Shown in pieces: positions 27,250 to 36,919 of a stretch of 64,000 bases of DNA. Position 1 is the first letter of the stretch; the number at the start of each line of letters is the position of its first letter. Position numbers and translations under genes: made by a program. The notes under the pieces were generated by a model, which was not told the origin of the DNA, did no database searches, and saw only the letters and a list, made by a program, of their open reading frames with translations. This stretch comes from Lysobacter enzymogenes (GTDB lineage Bacteria > Pseudomonadota > Gammaproteobacteria > Xanthomonadales > Xanthomonadaceae), in contig NZ_CP067395.1 of assembly GCF_017355525.1 (NCBI RefSeq), positions 4,557,001 to 4,621,000 on the forward strand. The letters are read 5' to 3'.

Positions 27250-30200
27250 TCAGTGCCCCGCGGTTTCGCCGCCGCGGTGGCGCAGGCCGCCGAGCTTCTG
27301 CGCCGCCTTGCGCACCAGCAGATAGAACAGCGGGATGTAGAACACCGCCAGCACCGTCGCGGTAAGCGTGCCGCCGACCACCGCGGTGCCGATCTCGATG
27401 CGGCTGTTGGCGCCGCCGCCGGTCGACAGCGCCAGCGGCAGCGCGCCGAAGATGAAGGCGAAGCTGGTCATCAGGATCGGCCGCAGGCGCAGGCGTGCGG
27501 CTTCCAGCGCCGCTTCCACGGTGCCCTTGCCGCGGCGTTCGGCCTGCTCGGCGAATTCGACGATCAGGATCGCGTTCTTCGCCGCCAGGCCCATCGTGGT
27601 GATCAGGCCGATCTGGAAATACACGTCGTTCTCGAGCCCGCGCAAGGTCACCGCCAGCACCGCGCCGACCAGGCCCAGCGGCACCACCAGCAGCACCGCG
27701 ATCGGGATCGACCAGCTCTCGTACAGCGCGGCCAGACACAGGAACACCAGCAGCAGCGCCAGCGCGTACAGCAGCGGCGCCTGGCCGGTCGACAAACGTT
27801 CCTGGTACGACAGACCCGACCAGGCCACGCTCACGCCGGGGATCGCGCGCGCGAGTTCTTCCATCCGCGCCATCGCCGTGCCGCTGCTGACGCCGGGCGC
27901 GGGCGTGCCCTGCAATTCGCTGGCCGGCACGCCGTTGAAGCGCAGCAGCGCGGTCGGCGCCTGCGCCCAGCCGAGCGTGGCGAAGGCCGAGAACGGGGTC
28001 ATCTGCCCGTCGGCGCCGCGCACATGCCACTGGTACAGGCTCTGCGGTTCGTTGCGGAACGGCGCGTCGCCCTGCACGTACACGCGCTTGACCCGGCCGC
28101 GGTCGATGAAGTCGTTGACGTAGGTGCCGCCCCAGGCGGTCGACAGGGTCGAGTTGACCGAGTCCTGGGTCAAGCCGAGGCTGGACAGCATCTGCGCGTC
28201 GCTGTTGACCCGCAGCGTTGGCGTGTCCGGCAGCAGCGACGGGCGCACCGAACCCAGCAGCGGATCGCGCTGCGCGGCGGCGATCAGCTTGTCGCTGGCG
28301 GCGGCGAAGTCGGCGCGCGACATGCCGCTGGTGTTCTGCAATTCCAGGGTGAAGCCGCTGGTCTGGCCGAAGCCGCGGATCGGCGGCGGCGCCAGCACGA
28401 ACACGCTGGCGTCGCGCAGCCCGCTCAGCGCCTTGGCGACGCGGCCGATCATCGCATCGGCGCTGCCGCGCTCGGTCTCGCGCTGCGACCAGTCGACCAG
28501 GCTGACGAAGCCCTGGCCGGAGTTCTGCGACGCGGTCGGGCCGCCGCCGCCGGCGACGATGAAGGCGGCGCTGATCAGTTCGGATTCGTTCTTGCTGAGG
28601 TAGGCGTTGACCTGATCGCGGACCTCGCTGGTGCGTCCCAGCGTGGCGCCGCCGGGCAGGCGGAACTGCACGTTGACCCGGCCCTGGTCCTCCGACGGCA
28701 GGAAGCCGGTCGGCAGGCGCAGGAACAACACGCCGAGCAGGGCCGCGATCAGCGCGTAGCTCAGCAGCGCCAGCCAGCGGTGGCGGAAGATCGACTGCAC
28801 GCTTTGCAGGTAGCGGTCGGTGGCGCCTTCCAGCGCGCGGTTGAAGCCGCCGCCCAGGCGCGCCGGCAGCGCCGCCAGCTTCGGCGCGCGCCGCGCGAAC
28901 CAGCCCGGGCCCTGCGCCGCCAGCGCATGCGGCGACTTCAGCAAGGTCGCGGTCAGCGCCGGGCTCAGCACCAGCGCGACCAGCACCGACAGCGCCATCG
29001 AGGACACGATGGTCAGCGAGAACTGGCGGTAGATGACGCCGGTGGAACCGCCGAACATCACCATCGGCAGGAACACCGCCGACAGCACCAGGGCGATCGC
29101 GATCAGCGCCACGTTGATCTCGCGCATCGAGGCGATGGTGGCCTGGCGCGGGGTCATGTTCGGGTTCTCGTGCATCAGCCGTTCGACGTTCTCGACCACG
29201 ACGATGGCGTCGTCGACGAGCAGGCCGATCGCCAGCACCAGGCCGAACAAGGTCAGCGTGTTGATCGAGAATCCGGCCGCGTAAATGATGCCGAACGTGC
29301 CCAGCAGCACCACCGGCACCGCGATCGCCGGGATCAGCGTCGCGCGCCAGCTCTGCAGGAACACGAACATCACGATCACCACCAGCACGATCGCTTCGAT
29401 CAGGGTCTTGACCACCTCGCTGATCGACAGCTTGATGAAGTCGGTGGCGTCGTTGAGGTAGGCGACTTTCCAGCCCTGCGGCAGGTTCGCCGCCAGCCGC
29501 GCGACTTCGGCGCGCACCAACTCGGCCGATTCCAGCGCGTTCGCGCCGGGCGCCAGCTGCAGGGCCATGCCGGCGGCCGGATGGCCGTTGAGCAGGCTGG
29601 AGGAGTTGTAGTTCTCCGAACCGATCTCGACCCGGGCCACGTCCTGCAGGCGCACCGAAGCGCCGTTGGGCTGGGTCTTGAGCACGATCTGGCGGAACTG
29701 GTCGGCGGTCTGCAAACGCGTCTGCGCGGTCACCAGCGCGTTGAGCATCTGCGTCGCCGGCTGCGGCTGGTCGCCGATCTGGCCGGCGGCGACTTCGGCG
29801 TTCTGGCTGCGGATCGCCGCGACCACGTCGCTGGGCATCAGCTGGAACGAGGCCAGCTTGCTCGGATCCAGCCACACCCGCATCGCGTACGGGCTGCCGT
29901 AGACGTTGGCGTCGCCGATGCCGGCGATGCGCGAGATCGGGTCCTGGAAATTGGTGGTGAGGTAGTCGGCGATGTCGCGGTTGGTGACGAGGTTGTTCTC
30001 GTCGTAGATCGCCACCAGCATCAGGTCGTCGGGGTTGGCCTTGCGCACCACGATGCCTTGCTGCTGCACCTGCTGCGGCAGCCGCGCGATCGCCTGCTGG
30101 ACCTGGTTCTGCACCTGCACCTGGGCGATGTCGGGATCGACGCTGGTGTCGAAGGTGACCGAAATGGTGACCTGGCCGCGCGACGTCGAGGTCGAGCTGA

Positions 30201-30435
30201 AGTACAGCATGCCGTCGATGCCGGTCAGGGTCTGCTCGATGACCTGGGTGACGCTGTTCTCGATGGTCTCGGCCGAGGCGCCGGGATAGTTGGCGCGGAT
30301 GCTGACGTTCGGCGGAGCGACGTTGGGGTACTGCGAGATCGGCAGGCTGCGGATCGCGAACGCGCCGCCGAGCATGACCACGATGGCCAGCACCCAGGCG
30401 AAGATCGGACGCTCGATGAAAACGCGGGAAATCAT
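27250..30435 (-). CDS. RND efflux pump permease, HAE1 family (AcrB/MexB type)
   Basis: A 1061-residue inner-membrane transporter that uses the proton gradient to pump drugs and other hydrophobic compounds. The proton relay is present: Asp408-Asp409 in TM4 (GLLVDDAIVVVEN) and Lys953 in TM10 (MGLAAKNAILIVEF). The start ISRVFIERPIFAWVLAIVVMLGG and GSPYAMRVWLDPSKL porter segment are typical of tripartite AcrB homologues. Length fits (AcrB 1049). It begins 9 nt after the adaptor stop, so one operon. No outer-membrane channel gene follows, so it must borrow a TolC-like protein. Confidence 0.95.
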   Translation of the reverse strand: MISRVFIERPIFAWVLAIVVMLGGAFAIRSLPISQYPNVAPPNVSIRANYPGASAETIENSVTQVIEQTLTGIDGMLYFSSTSTSRGQVTISVTFDTSVDPDIAQVQVQNQVQQAIARLPQQVQQQGIVVRKANPDDLMLVAIYDENNLVTNRDIADYLTTNFQDPISRIAGIGDANVYGSPYAMRVWLDPSKLASFQLMPSDVVAAIRSQNAEVAAGQIGDQPQPATQMLNALVTAQTRLQTADQFRQIVLKTQPNGASVRLQDVARVEIGSENYNSSSLLNGHPAAGMALQLAPGANALESAELVRAEVARLAANLPQGWKVAYLNDATDFIKLSISEVVKTLIEAIVLVVIVMFVFLQSWRATLIPAIAVPVVLLGTFGIIYAAGFSINTLTLFGLVLAIGLLVDDAIVVVENVERLMHENPNMTPRQATIASMREINVALIAIALVLSAVFLPMVMFGGSTGVIYRQFSLTIVSSMALSVLVALVLSPALTATLLKSPHALAAQGPGWFARRAPKLAALPARLGGGFNRALEGATDRYLQSVQSIFRHRWLALLSYALIAALLGVLFLRLPTGFLPSEDQGRVNVQFRLPGGATLGRTSEVRDQVNAYLSKNESELISAAFIVAGGGGPTASQNSGQGFVSLVDWSQRETERGSADAMIGRVAKALSGLRDASVFVLAPPPIRGFGQTSGFTLELQNTSGMSRADFAAASDKLIAAAQRDPLLGSVRPSLLPDTPTLRVNSDAQMLSSLGLTQDSVNSTLSTAWGGTYVNDFIDRGRVKRVYVQGDAPFRNEPQSLYQWHVRGADGQMTPFSAFATLGWAQAPTALLRFNGVPASELQGTPAPGVSSGTAMARMEELARAIPGVSVAWSGLSYQERLSTGQAPLLYALALLLVFLCLAALYESWSIPIAVLLVVPLGLVGAVLAVTLRGLENDVYFQIGLITTMGLAAKNAILIVEFAEQAERRGKGTVEAALEAARLRLRPILMTSFAFIFGALPLALSTGGGANSRIEIGTAVVGGTLTATVLAVFYIPLFYLLVRKAAQKLGGLRHRGGETAGH

Positions 30436-30444
30436 GCGCGCGCC

Positions 30445-31668
30445 TCAGCCTTGCTTCGTCGGTCGCGCCGCCGCGCCGGCGTCGGGCGCTTGCAGTTTCT
30501 GCGGCGTCGAGGCCGGCACCGCGCGCACGGTCGCGTCGCGGCGCAGCGAACCGATGCCCTGGGTCACGACCTTGTCGCCCGGGTTCAGGCCGGTGCTGAC
30601 GATCCAGTCGCTGCCGTCGACGCGGTCGGCGCCGATCGGCCTCTGCACCGCTTTGTTGTCGGCGCCGACGACCCAGACGAAGGCGTCGCCGGTCGGGCCG
30701 CGCACCAGCGCCTGCTGCGGCAGGCGATAGGCCTGGGCCTGGGTCGCCTGGGCCAGACGCGCGCGCACGAACATGCCGGGCAACAGCAGCCCGTCGGGAT
30801 TCGGCACGCGGATGCGCAGGGTGACGGTGCCGGTGGCTTCGTCGACCAGCACTTCGGAGAACTGCAAGGTGCCCGGCTGCGGATACGCGCTGCCGTTGGG
30901 CAGGACGATGCGCGCGGTGGTTGCGCTGGCCTGCACGCTGCCGGACGACAACTGCTCGCGCAGCATCAGCAACTGCTGCGCCGATTGCTGCACGTCGACG
31001 TAGATCGGATCCAGGCGCTGGATCGTCGCCAGCGGCGCGGCCTGATCGGGCGTGACCAGCGCGCCGACGGTGACCAGCGAACGGCCGATGCGGCCGTCGA
31101 TCGGCGCCGGCACGGTGGTGAAGCGCTGGTTGATGCGCGCGGTCGACACGGCGGCTTCGCGCTGGGCCACGTTGGCGCGGGCTTGGTCGGCGGCGGCGAC
31201 CGCGTTGTCGTAGTCCTGGCGGCTGATCATCTGCGTGGCGACCAGCGACTTGTTGCGCTGGGCCAGCAGGTCGGCGGCCTTGAGCGCGGCGCGCGCGTTC
31301 TTGAGGTCGGCTTCGGCCTGTTCGGCGGAGGCGCGGTACAGGCTCGGGTCGATCTGGTACAGCGGCTGGCCGGCGCGGACCAGGCTGCCTTCTTCGAACA
31401 GCAGGCGCTGCACCAGCCCGCCGACCTGCGGGCGCACTTCCGAGCTCTGGAACGCGACCGCGCGGCCGTTGAATTCGCTGGTCAGCGCGACCGTGGTCGG
31501 CTGCATCACCACATAGCCGACTTCGACCGCGCGGTCTTGGCCGGCGGCGGATTTGTCGGCCTTGCCGCCGCACGCGGCGAGCGCGAGGCAGACGGCGGCG
31601 AGGGGCGCGAGGCGGCGCAATGCGCCGGCGGAAACGCTGGAAAATACGGCGAACGGGCTGATGGTCAT
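30445..31668 (-). CDS. RND efflux periplasmic adaptor, lipoprotein (AcrA/MexA type)
   Basis: A 407-residue membrane fusion protein linking the permease to an outer-membrane channel. The lipobox LAAC puts the lipidated Cys at 33. EVRPQVGGLVQRLLFEEGSLVRAGQPLYQIDP is the first lipoyl half. A helical hairpin follows (AEADLKNARAALKAADLL ... NAVAAADQARANVAQREAAV), then APIDGRIGRSLVTVGALV and the beta-barrel domain. Order and length match AcrA. First gene of the operon with the permease. No local regulator gene is adjacent, so control is not evident. Confidence 0.94.
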   Translation of the reverse strand: MTISPFAVFSSVSAGALRRLAPLAAVCLALAACGGKADKSAAGQDRAVEVGYVVMQPTTVALTSEFNGRAVAFQSSEVRPQVGGLVQRLLFEEGSLVRAGQPLYQIDPSLYRASAEQAEADLKNARAALKAADLLAQRNKSLVATQMISRQDYDNAVAAADQARANVAQREAAVSTARINQRFTTVPAPIDGRIGRSLVTVGALVTPDQAAPLATIQRLDPIYVDVQQSAQQLLMLREQLSSGSVQASATTARIVLPNGSAYPQPGTLQFSEVLVDEATGTVTLRIRVPNPDGLLLPGMFVRARLAQATQAQAYRLPQQALVRGPTGDAFVWVVGADNKAVQRPIGADRVDGSDWIVSTGLNPGDKVVTQGIGSLRRDATVRAVPASTPQKLQAPDAGAAARPTKQG

Positions 31669-31970
31669 GGTCCTGTGAGTCGCCGTGCGGGTATACCGCC
31701 GGCGACAGTAGCATTCCTTAACGGTCGCGGCGCTGACGCAAAACTGACAAGCGCGCCAGGGAGCGCGGGGTTGACCTGGAATCGGGTCGCGGACCTTGCC
31801 GGATCTGTCCGCTCGAACGGCGGCCGGCGCGAGCGCGCCGCGGCAGCGGCCGCTTGCGACGATCCGGCGACATGCGATGGAGTATGCGCGCGTCGGTTTC
31901 GGCGGGTGCGCGCGGCGATGCGGGCTTGCGGCGGTGTTTCAGGATCGTGCTATCTCAGCATCGCGCTATC
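31669..31970. other. Gap without a gene
   Basis: 302 bp upstream of the efflux operon and downstream of the argP-like gene. I see no regulator gene, hairpin or clear promoter box. Confidence 0.35.
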
Positions 31971-32876
31971 TCAGCGCGCCTCAATCCGCAGCGCCTCGGC
32001 CGCGGTTTCGCGCAGCACCTGGCCGATGCGCTGCAGCACGCTCGAGCGCACCGCCGCGTGCTGCCAGTACAACGGCACGTCGAGATGGCGCTGGGCGTCG
32101 ATCAGCACGATCCGGCCGCTGCGCAGGTACGGCCCGGCCAGCGGCTCCGGCGCCAGGCACCAGCCCAGGCCGCGCGCGGCGGCTTCGACGAAACCGCTGG
32201 AGGTCGGCACGTAATGGATCGGCGGGTGCAGCCGCGCACGGGTGATGCGGCGGACGAAGCGCCATTGCAGCTCGTCCTTGCGGTTGAACACGATCATCGG
32301 CGCTTGCGCCAGCGCGTGGGCGTCGACGCCGGCGCCGAAATGGCGCGCGGCGAATTCGGGCGCGGCGATGGCGCGGTAACGCATCGTGCCGAGCGGATGC
32401 ACATTGCAGCCCTGCACCGCGTTGGCCTCGGCGGTGACCGCGCCGAGCACGCTGCCGTTGCGCAGCAGGTCGAGGGTGTGGTCCTGGTCGTCCACGCGCA
32501 CGTCGAACAGATAGCCGTATTGGCTGTGCAACTGCGCCATCGCCGCCAGGAACCAGGTGTCGAGCGAGTCGTCGTTGACCGCGATCGCCACCGGCCGGGT
32601 CGCCGCCGCGGCGCGGTCCTCGGCGAGGAAATCGGCCAGCGCCTCGGCCTCCAGCGCCTGCATCGGCCGCACCCGGCGCAGCAGCCGTTCGCCGGCGCGG
32701 GTCGGCCGGCACGGCGCCTGGCGCACCACCAGGACCTGGCCGAGGCGGTCCTCCAGCGCCTTGATCCGCTGCGACACCGCCGAGGAGGTGACCGACAGCC
32801 GGCGCGCGGCGGCCTCGAAACTGCCTTCCTCCAGCACCGCGGCGAACGCGGCCAGCTGCGGATGGAGTAGGTCCAT
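31971..32876 (-). CDS. argP: LysR-type regulator ArgP (IciA/LysG family)
   Basis: A 301-residue LysR regulator. The winged HTH is at the start (HPQLAAFAAVLEEGSFEAAARRLSVTSSAVSQRIKALE). The C-terminal part includes NDDSLDTWF and the QGCNVHPLGTMRYRA segment characteristic of ArgP/LysG. ArgP activates export of basic amino acids in response to Arg/Lys. It is divergent from an ArgO/LysE exporter with 128 bp between, which is the conserved arrangement and the strongest evidence for the name. ATG at 32874-32876 begins with MDLLHPQL. Confidence 0.88.
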   Translation of the reverse strand: MDLLHPQLAAFAAVLEEGSFEAAARRLSVTSSAVSQRIKALEDRLGQVLVVRQAPCRPTRAGERLLRRVRPMQALEAEALADFLAEDRAAAATRPVAIAVNDDSLDTWFLAAMAQLHSQYGYLFDVRVDDQDHTLDLLRNGSVLGAVTAEANAVQGCNVHPLGTMRYRAIAAPEFAARHFGAGVDAHALAQAPMIVFNRKDELQWRFVRRITRARLHPPIHYVPTSSGFVEAAARGLGWCLAPEPLAGPYLRSGRIVLIDAQRHLDVPLYWQHAAVRSSVLQRIGQVLRETAAEALRIEAR

Positions 32877-33004
32877 GCGGCGCTCCCGGCCGGCGGCCGT
32901 CATTAGAGATTCTTGACACTGTAAAGGAAAATTAGCTGGCCTTAAGCAGGGGCGGGCGGCACCATGCCGCCTCCCCCGCTTACCGTCCCGTCCTGGAGTT
33001 CGCC
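32877..33004. promoter_or_regulatory. Divergent argP/argO intergenic region
   Basis: This short region is unusually AT-rich at 32900-32936 and contains TTGACA at 32913-32918, a good -35 box for argO. No convincing -10 follows at 17 bp. ArgP-type regulators usually bind such a region. Confidence 0.5.
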
Positions 33005-33622
33005 ATGCTCACCGCCGCCGCTTTCGCCGGCTTTCTCGCCAGCGCCGGCCTGATCATCGCGATCGGCGCGCAAAACGCCTTCGTCCTGCGCCAGGGCCTG
33101 GCCCAGCGCCACGTCGGCCCGGTGGTCGCGATCTGCGCCTTCAGCGACATCGCCCTGATCCTGGCCGGCGTGGCCGGCATCGGCGCGCTGGTGCAGGCCT
33201 GGCCGGCGCTGCTGCAAGTGCTGCGCTTCGGCGGCGCGGCGTTCCTCGGCGTCTACGGCTTCCTGGCCGCGCGCCGCGCCTGGCAGGGCAGCAGCGGGCT
33301 GGATGCGAGCAACGCCCAGCAGCAGAGCCTGCGCACCGCGGTGCTGACGTGTCTGGCCTTCACCTTCCTCAACCCGCACGTGTACCTGGACACCATGATC
33401 CTGCTCGGCAGCCTGTCCACGCGCTACGCCGGCGAACTGCGCTGGGCGTTCGCGATCGGCGCCTGCGCGGCGAGCATCGTCTGGTTCGTCTCGCTCGGCT
33501 TCGGCGCGCGCCTGCTGCAACCGGTGTTCCGCAACCCGCGCGCGTGGCGGGTGCTCGACGGCGGCATCGCCTTGTTCATGTGGGCGCTGTGCCTGATGCT
33601 GCTGTTGCAGCCGCTGAGCTGA
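33005..33622 (+). CDS. argO: LysE/ArgO family amino-acid exporter
   Basis: A 205-residue inner-membrane protein of the LysE family that exports basic amino acids. It starts with the typical AFAGFLASAGLIIAIGAQNAFVLRQGL and has six hydrophobic segments, including FTFLNPHVYLDTMILLGSLS, the conserved mid-protein motif of LysE/ArgO. Adjacent divergent ArgP supports arginine/lysine export. Length is standard (LysE/ArgO about 211-236). Confidence 0.92.
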   Translation: MLTAAAFAGFLASAGLIIAIGAQNAFVLRQGLAQRHVGPVVAICAFSDIALILAGVAGIGALVQAWPALLQVLRFGGAAFLGVYGFLAARRAWQGSSGLDASNAQQQSLRTAVLTCLAFTFLNPHVYLDTMILLGSLSTRYAGELRWAFAIGACAASIVWFVSLGFGARLLQPVFRNPRAWRVLDGGIALFMWALCLMLLLQPLS

Positions 33623-33633
33623 GCGCGGACAGG

Positions 33634-33660
33634 AAAAAACGCCCCCGCAACGCGGGGGCG
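33634..33660 (-). terminator. Rho-independent terminator of the M4 protease gene
   Basis: CGCCCCCGC at 33640-33648 and GCGGGGGCG at 33652-33660 form a 9-bp stem with a 3-nt loop. On the minus strand it is followed by TTTTTT (33639 down to 33634), so it terminates the protease gene. It may also stop argO transcription, but the plus-strand side lacks a T-run. Confidence 0.85.
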
Positions 33661-33690
33661 AAGTCAAGCGACAACGGGGGTCGTCGTCTC

Positions 33691-35625
33691 TCAGCCGCAG
33701 GCGGGCTGCGCCGATCCCGCGGGCAGCGGCACGCTGACCGCTTCCCAGGCGCAGGCCACCGCATTGGCTTGTTTCTTGCTCAGCAGGCCGCGGTCGAGCA
33801 GGTCCGCCGCCGCCTGCTGGGTCGCTTCGCGCGCCAGCGGGTAGTTCGTCTGCTCGGTCATGTACAGCCGCAGCGCGCGGTACCAGATCTGGCCGGCGGT
33901 CTTGTTGCTGATGGCCAGCAGCTTGGTGTTGCCGTTGCAGACCAGATCGTCCTTGGCCAGGGTCTTCTTGTGCGAGGCCGGCACCTTGGCGCCTTCCGAC
34001 AGCAGATAGAAGAAGTGGTTGCCGATGCCCGAGGTGAAGTGCGAGTCCACCCGCACCTGGGCCAGCCGGTCGGTCGAGGAATAGTCGAAGCCGCCCTGCG
34101 GGTAGCAGTCGTACGAACCGATCTCCTCGTTCTTGCCGTTGTAGACGACGGTGCGGCGGTCCAGGCTCGGCTTGAACATGTAACGGAACGGCTTGCCGTC
34201 CTGCATCACGCTCTCGCCGATCAGATAATCCGGCGGGTCCTTCGGGTTGTTGTCGAAGAATTCGACCAGGGTGCCGTTGATGTCCGAGTTGGCTTCGTTG
34301 AGGCCGACCGGTTCGCCGCTGCCGAGGAACGCGGCGGTCGCCGCGGCGACGCCGTGCGACATCTCGTGGCCGGCCACGTCCAGGGCGATGACCGGATTGG
34401 ACACGCCGGCTTCGCCGTTGAGGTAGTACATGGACTTCAGCGGCGTGTACCAGAACGCGTTGGTCTTGTCGGTCGATCCGGAGAAGACCCGCACGAACGA
34501 GGTGATGTTGGCCACCGCGGTCACGCCCGCGCCGTCGTCGTAGATGCCGTGGCGGTCGTGCTGCTTGAGGTAGTAGTCCCAGGTCTTGGCCACGCCGTAG
34601 TGGACTTCGCCGCCGATGCGCTGGCTCAGGTCGACCTGGTTGTCGCCCCACAGGTTGTCGGCATCGTAGAACGGCACGCCTTCGGGCTTGTCGCCGAAGC
34701 CGAGCGAGGCCAGGGCGAGGGCAAGATCGGAGGTGTCCTTGCCTTCGAAGTTGCGCGTCTGCCCTTTGCCGCGCTTCTCGTCGGTGAGCAGGAAGCCCGC
34801 GGCGCCGCCGGGGTTTTCCGCGGCGGTGACCTGGCTGGTGTCGAGCTTGACCTTGCCGCGGTTGAGGGTGAACGCGTCGCCTTGCGCGGCCACCGTCAGC
34901 ACGTTGCTCTTGCGGCCCAGGTACTGCGCGTTGTCGGCGTCGACGTAGATCAGGTCGTCGACCGGAATGCCGTCGTCGCCGAGGCCGGTCAGGCGCACCT
35001 GATAGGCCAGCTTCGGCCGGTTGGCGTCGGCGAAGTAGACCGTGTCGAGGGCCGGATCGGCGAGCGGTGCGGTCGCGAAGTTGGCTTGGGCGGCGGCGAC
35101 CGCGCGGTCCGGCGCGATGTTCGGCGTGGGCGCGCCGCGCAGCGCGGCGTCGTCGGGCACCTGCAGGTCCAGGGTCGCGCTCGACGACAGCCACTGGCCG
35201 TCGCGCGAGTGCACGACCAGATCGCCGCCGACCACCGGCAGGCCGCGATAGCTGCGCGCCAGACGCACGTGCTCGCTGCCGTCGGCTTCGACGATCGCAT
35301 CGCGCGGCGTATAGCTTTCGGCGGCGAGCGATTGCGCGGACGCGTTGCGGCCCGCGGCCGCGGCCAGCGCGGTCTTGCGCTGGCGCAGCAGCGCCTCGGC
35401 GCGGGCGACGGCGGCTTGCTTGACCGAATCGAGCTGCGGCGCGGATGCGTTGATGCCCGCGAACGCATGCGCCGGCGCCGCGGCCGGCGAGGCCTGGGAC
35501 GGCGCGCCGGCGGCGCTGTGGGCGGCGGTGGCCGCGGGCGTTTCGTGGACCAGCACCGCGGTGGCGGTGGTGCCGGCGATGGCCAACAAGGTTGCGCTGG
35601 CCAGCAGGTTGCGCTTCATCGACAT
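33691..35625 (-). CDS. Secreted M4 (thermolysin-type) neutral metalloprotease precursor
   Basis: A 644-residue preproprotein. Residues about 1-27 are a signal peptide, followed by a long propeptide with FTP/PepSY-type segments (VVGGDLVVHSRDG, AYQVRL, LIYVDADNAQYLGRKSNVLT). The catalytic domain has HEMSH at 420-424 (zinc ligands and Glu421), Glu443 in NEANSD as third ligand, and His529 in the DSHFTSGIGN motif that stabilises the transition state. Start at ATG 35623-35625 with GGAG 9 nt upstream. It should be exported by Sec and self-processed. Such proteases are part of the lytic secretome of Lysobacter. It has its own terminator. Confidence 0.94.
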   Translation of the reverse strand: MSMKRNLLASATLLAIAGTTATAVLVHETPAATAAHSAAGAPSQASPAAAPAHAFAGINASAPQLDSVKQAAVARAEALLRQRKTALAAAAGRNASAQSLAAESYTPRDAIVEADGSEHVRLARSYRGLPVVGGDLVVHSRDGQWLSSSATLDLQVPDDAALRGAPTPNIAPDRAVAAAQANFATAPLADPALDTVYFADANRPKLAYQVRLTGLGDDGIPVDDLIYVDADNAQYLGRKSNVLTVAAQGDAFTLNRGKVKLDTSQVTAAENPGGAAGFLLTDEKRGKGQTRNFEGKDTSDLALALASLGFGDKPEGVPFYDADNLWGDNQVDLSQRIGGEVHYGVAKTWDYYLKQHDRHGIYDDGAGVTAVANITSFVRVFSGSTDKTNAFWYTPLKSMYYLNGEAGVSNPVIALDVAGHEMSHGVAAATAAFLGSGEPVGLNEANSDINGTLVEFFDNNPKDPPDYLIGESVMQDGKPFRYMFKPSLDRRTVVYNGKNEEIGSYDCYPQGGFDYSSTDRLAQVRVDSHFTSGIGNHFFYLLSEGAKVPASHKKTLAKDDLVCNGNTKLLAISNKTAGQIWYRALRLYMTEQTNYPLAREATQQAAADLLDRGLLSKKQANAVACAWEAVSVPLPAGSAQPACG

Positions 35626-36062
35626 GAATCGAATCTCCGTAGGAATCATGCAAGTGGGCAGCGCATTGCCCGTCGTGGTGTGCAGCGTTTCAGCGTGTCG
35701 TGTCGGTCCCCTTGCGCCATCGCTGAATGGCGCAATTCATTCGCGGAGCGAGTGCGTCCGCTGTTGATATAACGCGCGGCGCGCGGATTCTCCCTACCTC
35801 GGCGCGCTGCTTGCGGCGTGCCGAGACGAATCTTGCGGGGACGCTCGCCCGGACCTTCGTCGCGGAGCGTGCGCGCTTCGGGATCGATGGTCGGATGGGC
35901 CATCGGGAACGATCGGATCCGACGTTTTCGGTTCGGATCGAAGCGCCCGGCGTCGGGCCTCGATGCCGACCCGCGAGCCGTCGCCGTGGCGCGGGCCCGC
36001 GCATTGCGCGCGGGCGGACGGCGATGCGTGCGCGCCGGTGTCGGCCGGCGCGAGAACCGCGC
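35626..36062. other. Gap without a gene
   Basis: 437 bp. The protease promoter must lie here. The AT-rich patch near 35724-35772 (TGAAT-N6-ATTCA and GTTGATATAAC) is the only candidate regulatory stretch, and no clear promoter pair can be named. Confidence 0.4.
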
Positions 36063-36476
36063 TTACAGCACTTGATAATCGACGCCGACCACGCCCTGGT
36101 CCGGATTGGCGATGCGCAGGAACGCGCCGTAGGTCAGGTCGATGCAGATCGGCCAACCGAAGTTGCCGCGGTCGTTGATCCGCACCTCGACCGAGCGGCC
36201 CTGGTAACTGACCCGCACCCGCGTGCCGAACGGCAGCGAGTTGTGCGCGGCGGCCAGCGCGAAGCGGTGGAACGGTTCGCCGCTCGCGGTCGGCCAGCCT
36301 TCCGGGATCTCGCCTTCGGCGCCGTACCAGGTGGCGCTGCATACCGCCATCGTGCCGCTGCCGGCGTCGTCGACCGGCGCGTACGGAAGCGATTGCGCGC
36401 AGACGGCGCCGGATGCGGCGAGCGCGCCGGCGGCGAGCGCGGCGCGGACGAACGGGCGGAATGCGGCGACGGGCAT
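36063..36476 (-). CDS. RlpA-like double-psi beta-barrel exported protein
   Basis: A 137-residue protein. Residues 1-28 form a signal peptide (VCAQ). The mature part has a double-psi beta-barrel: ATWYGAEGE, TASGEPFHRFALAAAHNSLPFGTRVRV, and the INDRGNFG segment whose Asp is the usual catalytic/structural Asp in RlpA-like and expansin-like domains. RlpA proteins are lytic transglycosylases that cut denuded glycan strands. This short form lacks a SPOR domain. GAGGA precedes ATG 36474-36476. Confidence 0.8.
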   Translation of the reverse strand: MPVAAFRPFVRAALAAGALAASGAVCAQSLPYAPVDDAGSGTMAVCSATWYGAEGEIPEGWPTASGEPFHRFALAAAHNSLPFGTRVRVSYQGRSVEVRINDRGNFGWPICIDLTYGAFLRIANPDQGVVGVDYQVL

Positions 36477-36919
36477 CGCGGTGTCCTCGAGGGGGATGGC
36501 GGACGGCGCGCGCGCGATGCCGCCGGATCGCGGCACCGCGCGCCGCCGCGCGGTCGCGCGTCCTTGCCGCATGGGGGAGGTCATGCATGGGCCGGCGCGC
36601 AGGCTCATTGGACGCAAGCCGTGTTCAAGGCCGCGCGAAGCCGCACTGGCACGCGCTCGCAGTTTTTTGCCGTCGCGCATCACGCAAACCCGCGCGGCGC
36701 GGGGCATGTGCGCAGCCGCGCGCATTCGTCTGCGGCCGCGCGTCACACGCGTTCACCTTCCGTACCGAACGCCGCGTCAGGGCGCGGCTTCACGAACGCC
36801 GCGCACCGACGTTGTAGCCGCACGAGGGCCGTCCAGCCGCGTCCGCGGCGGCGGCCCCGGCCGGCGCGCTGCGCCTGGCGCGCCGGCGTTGCGGGCGCGA
36901 GCCCGACAGGAGACCGCGA
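36477..36919. other. Gap without a gene
   Basis: 443 bp between divergent genes. AGGAG just before 36920 is the ribosome-binding site of the thioesterase gene. Nothing else is supported. Confidence 0.35.

Noticed and set aside
27001-32214. 1737-codon open frame antisense to the RND efflux operon and neighbours
   Set aside because: It mirrors the third-position GC bias of the real minus-strand genes, has low-complexity Arg/Gln/His composition, no domain motif and covers four well-supported genes.
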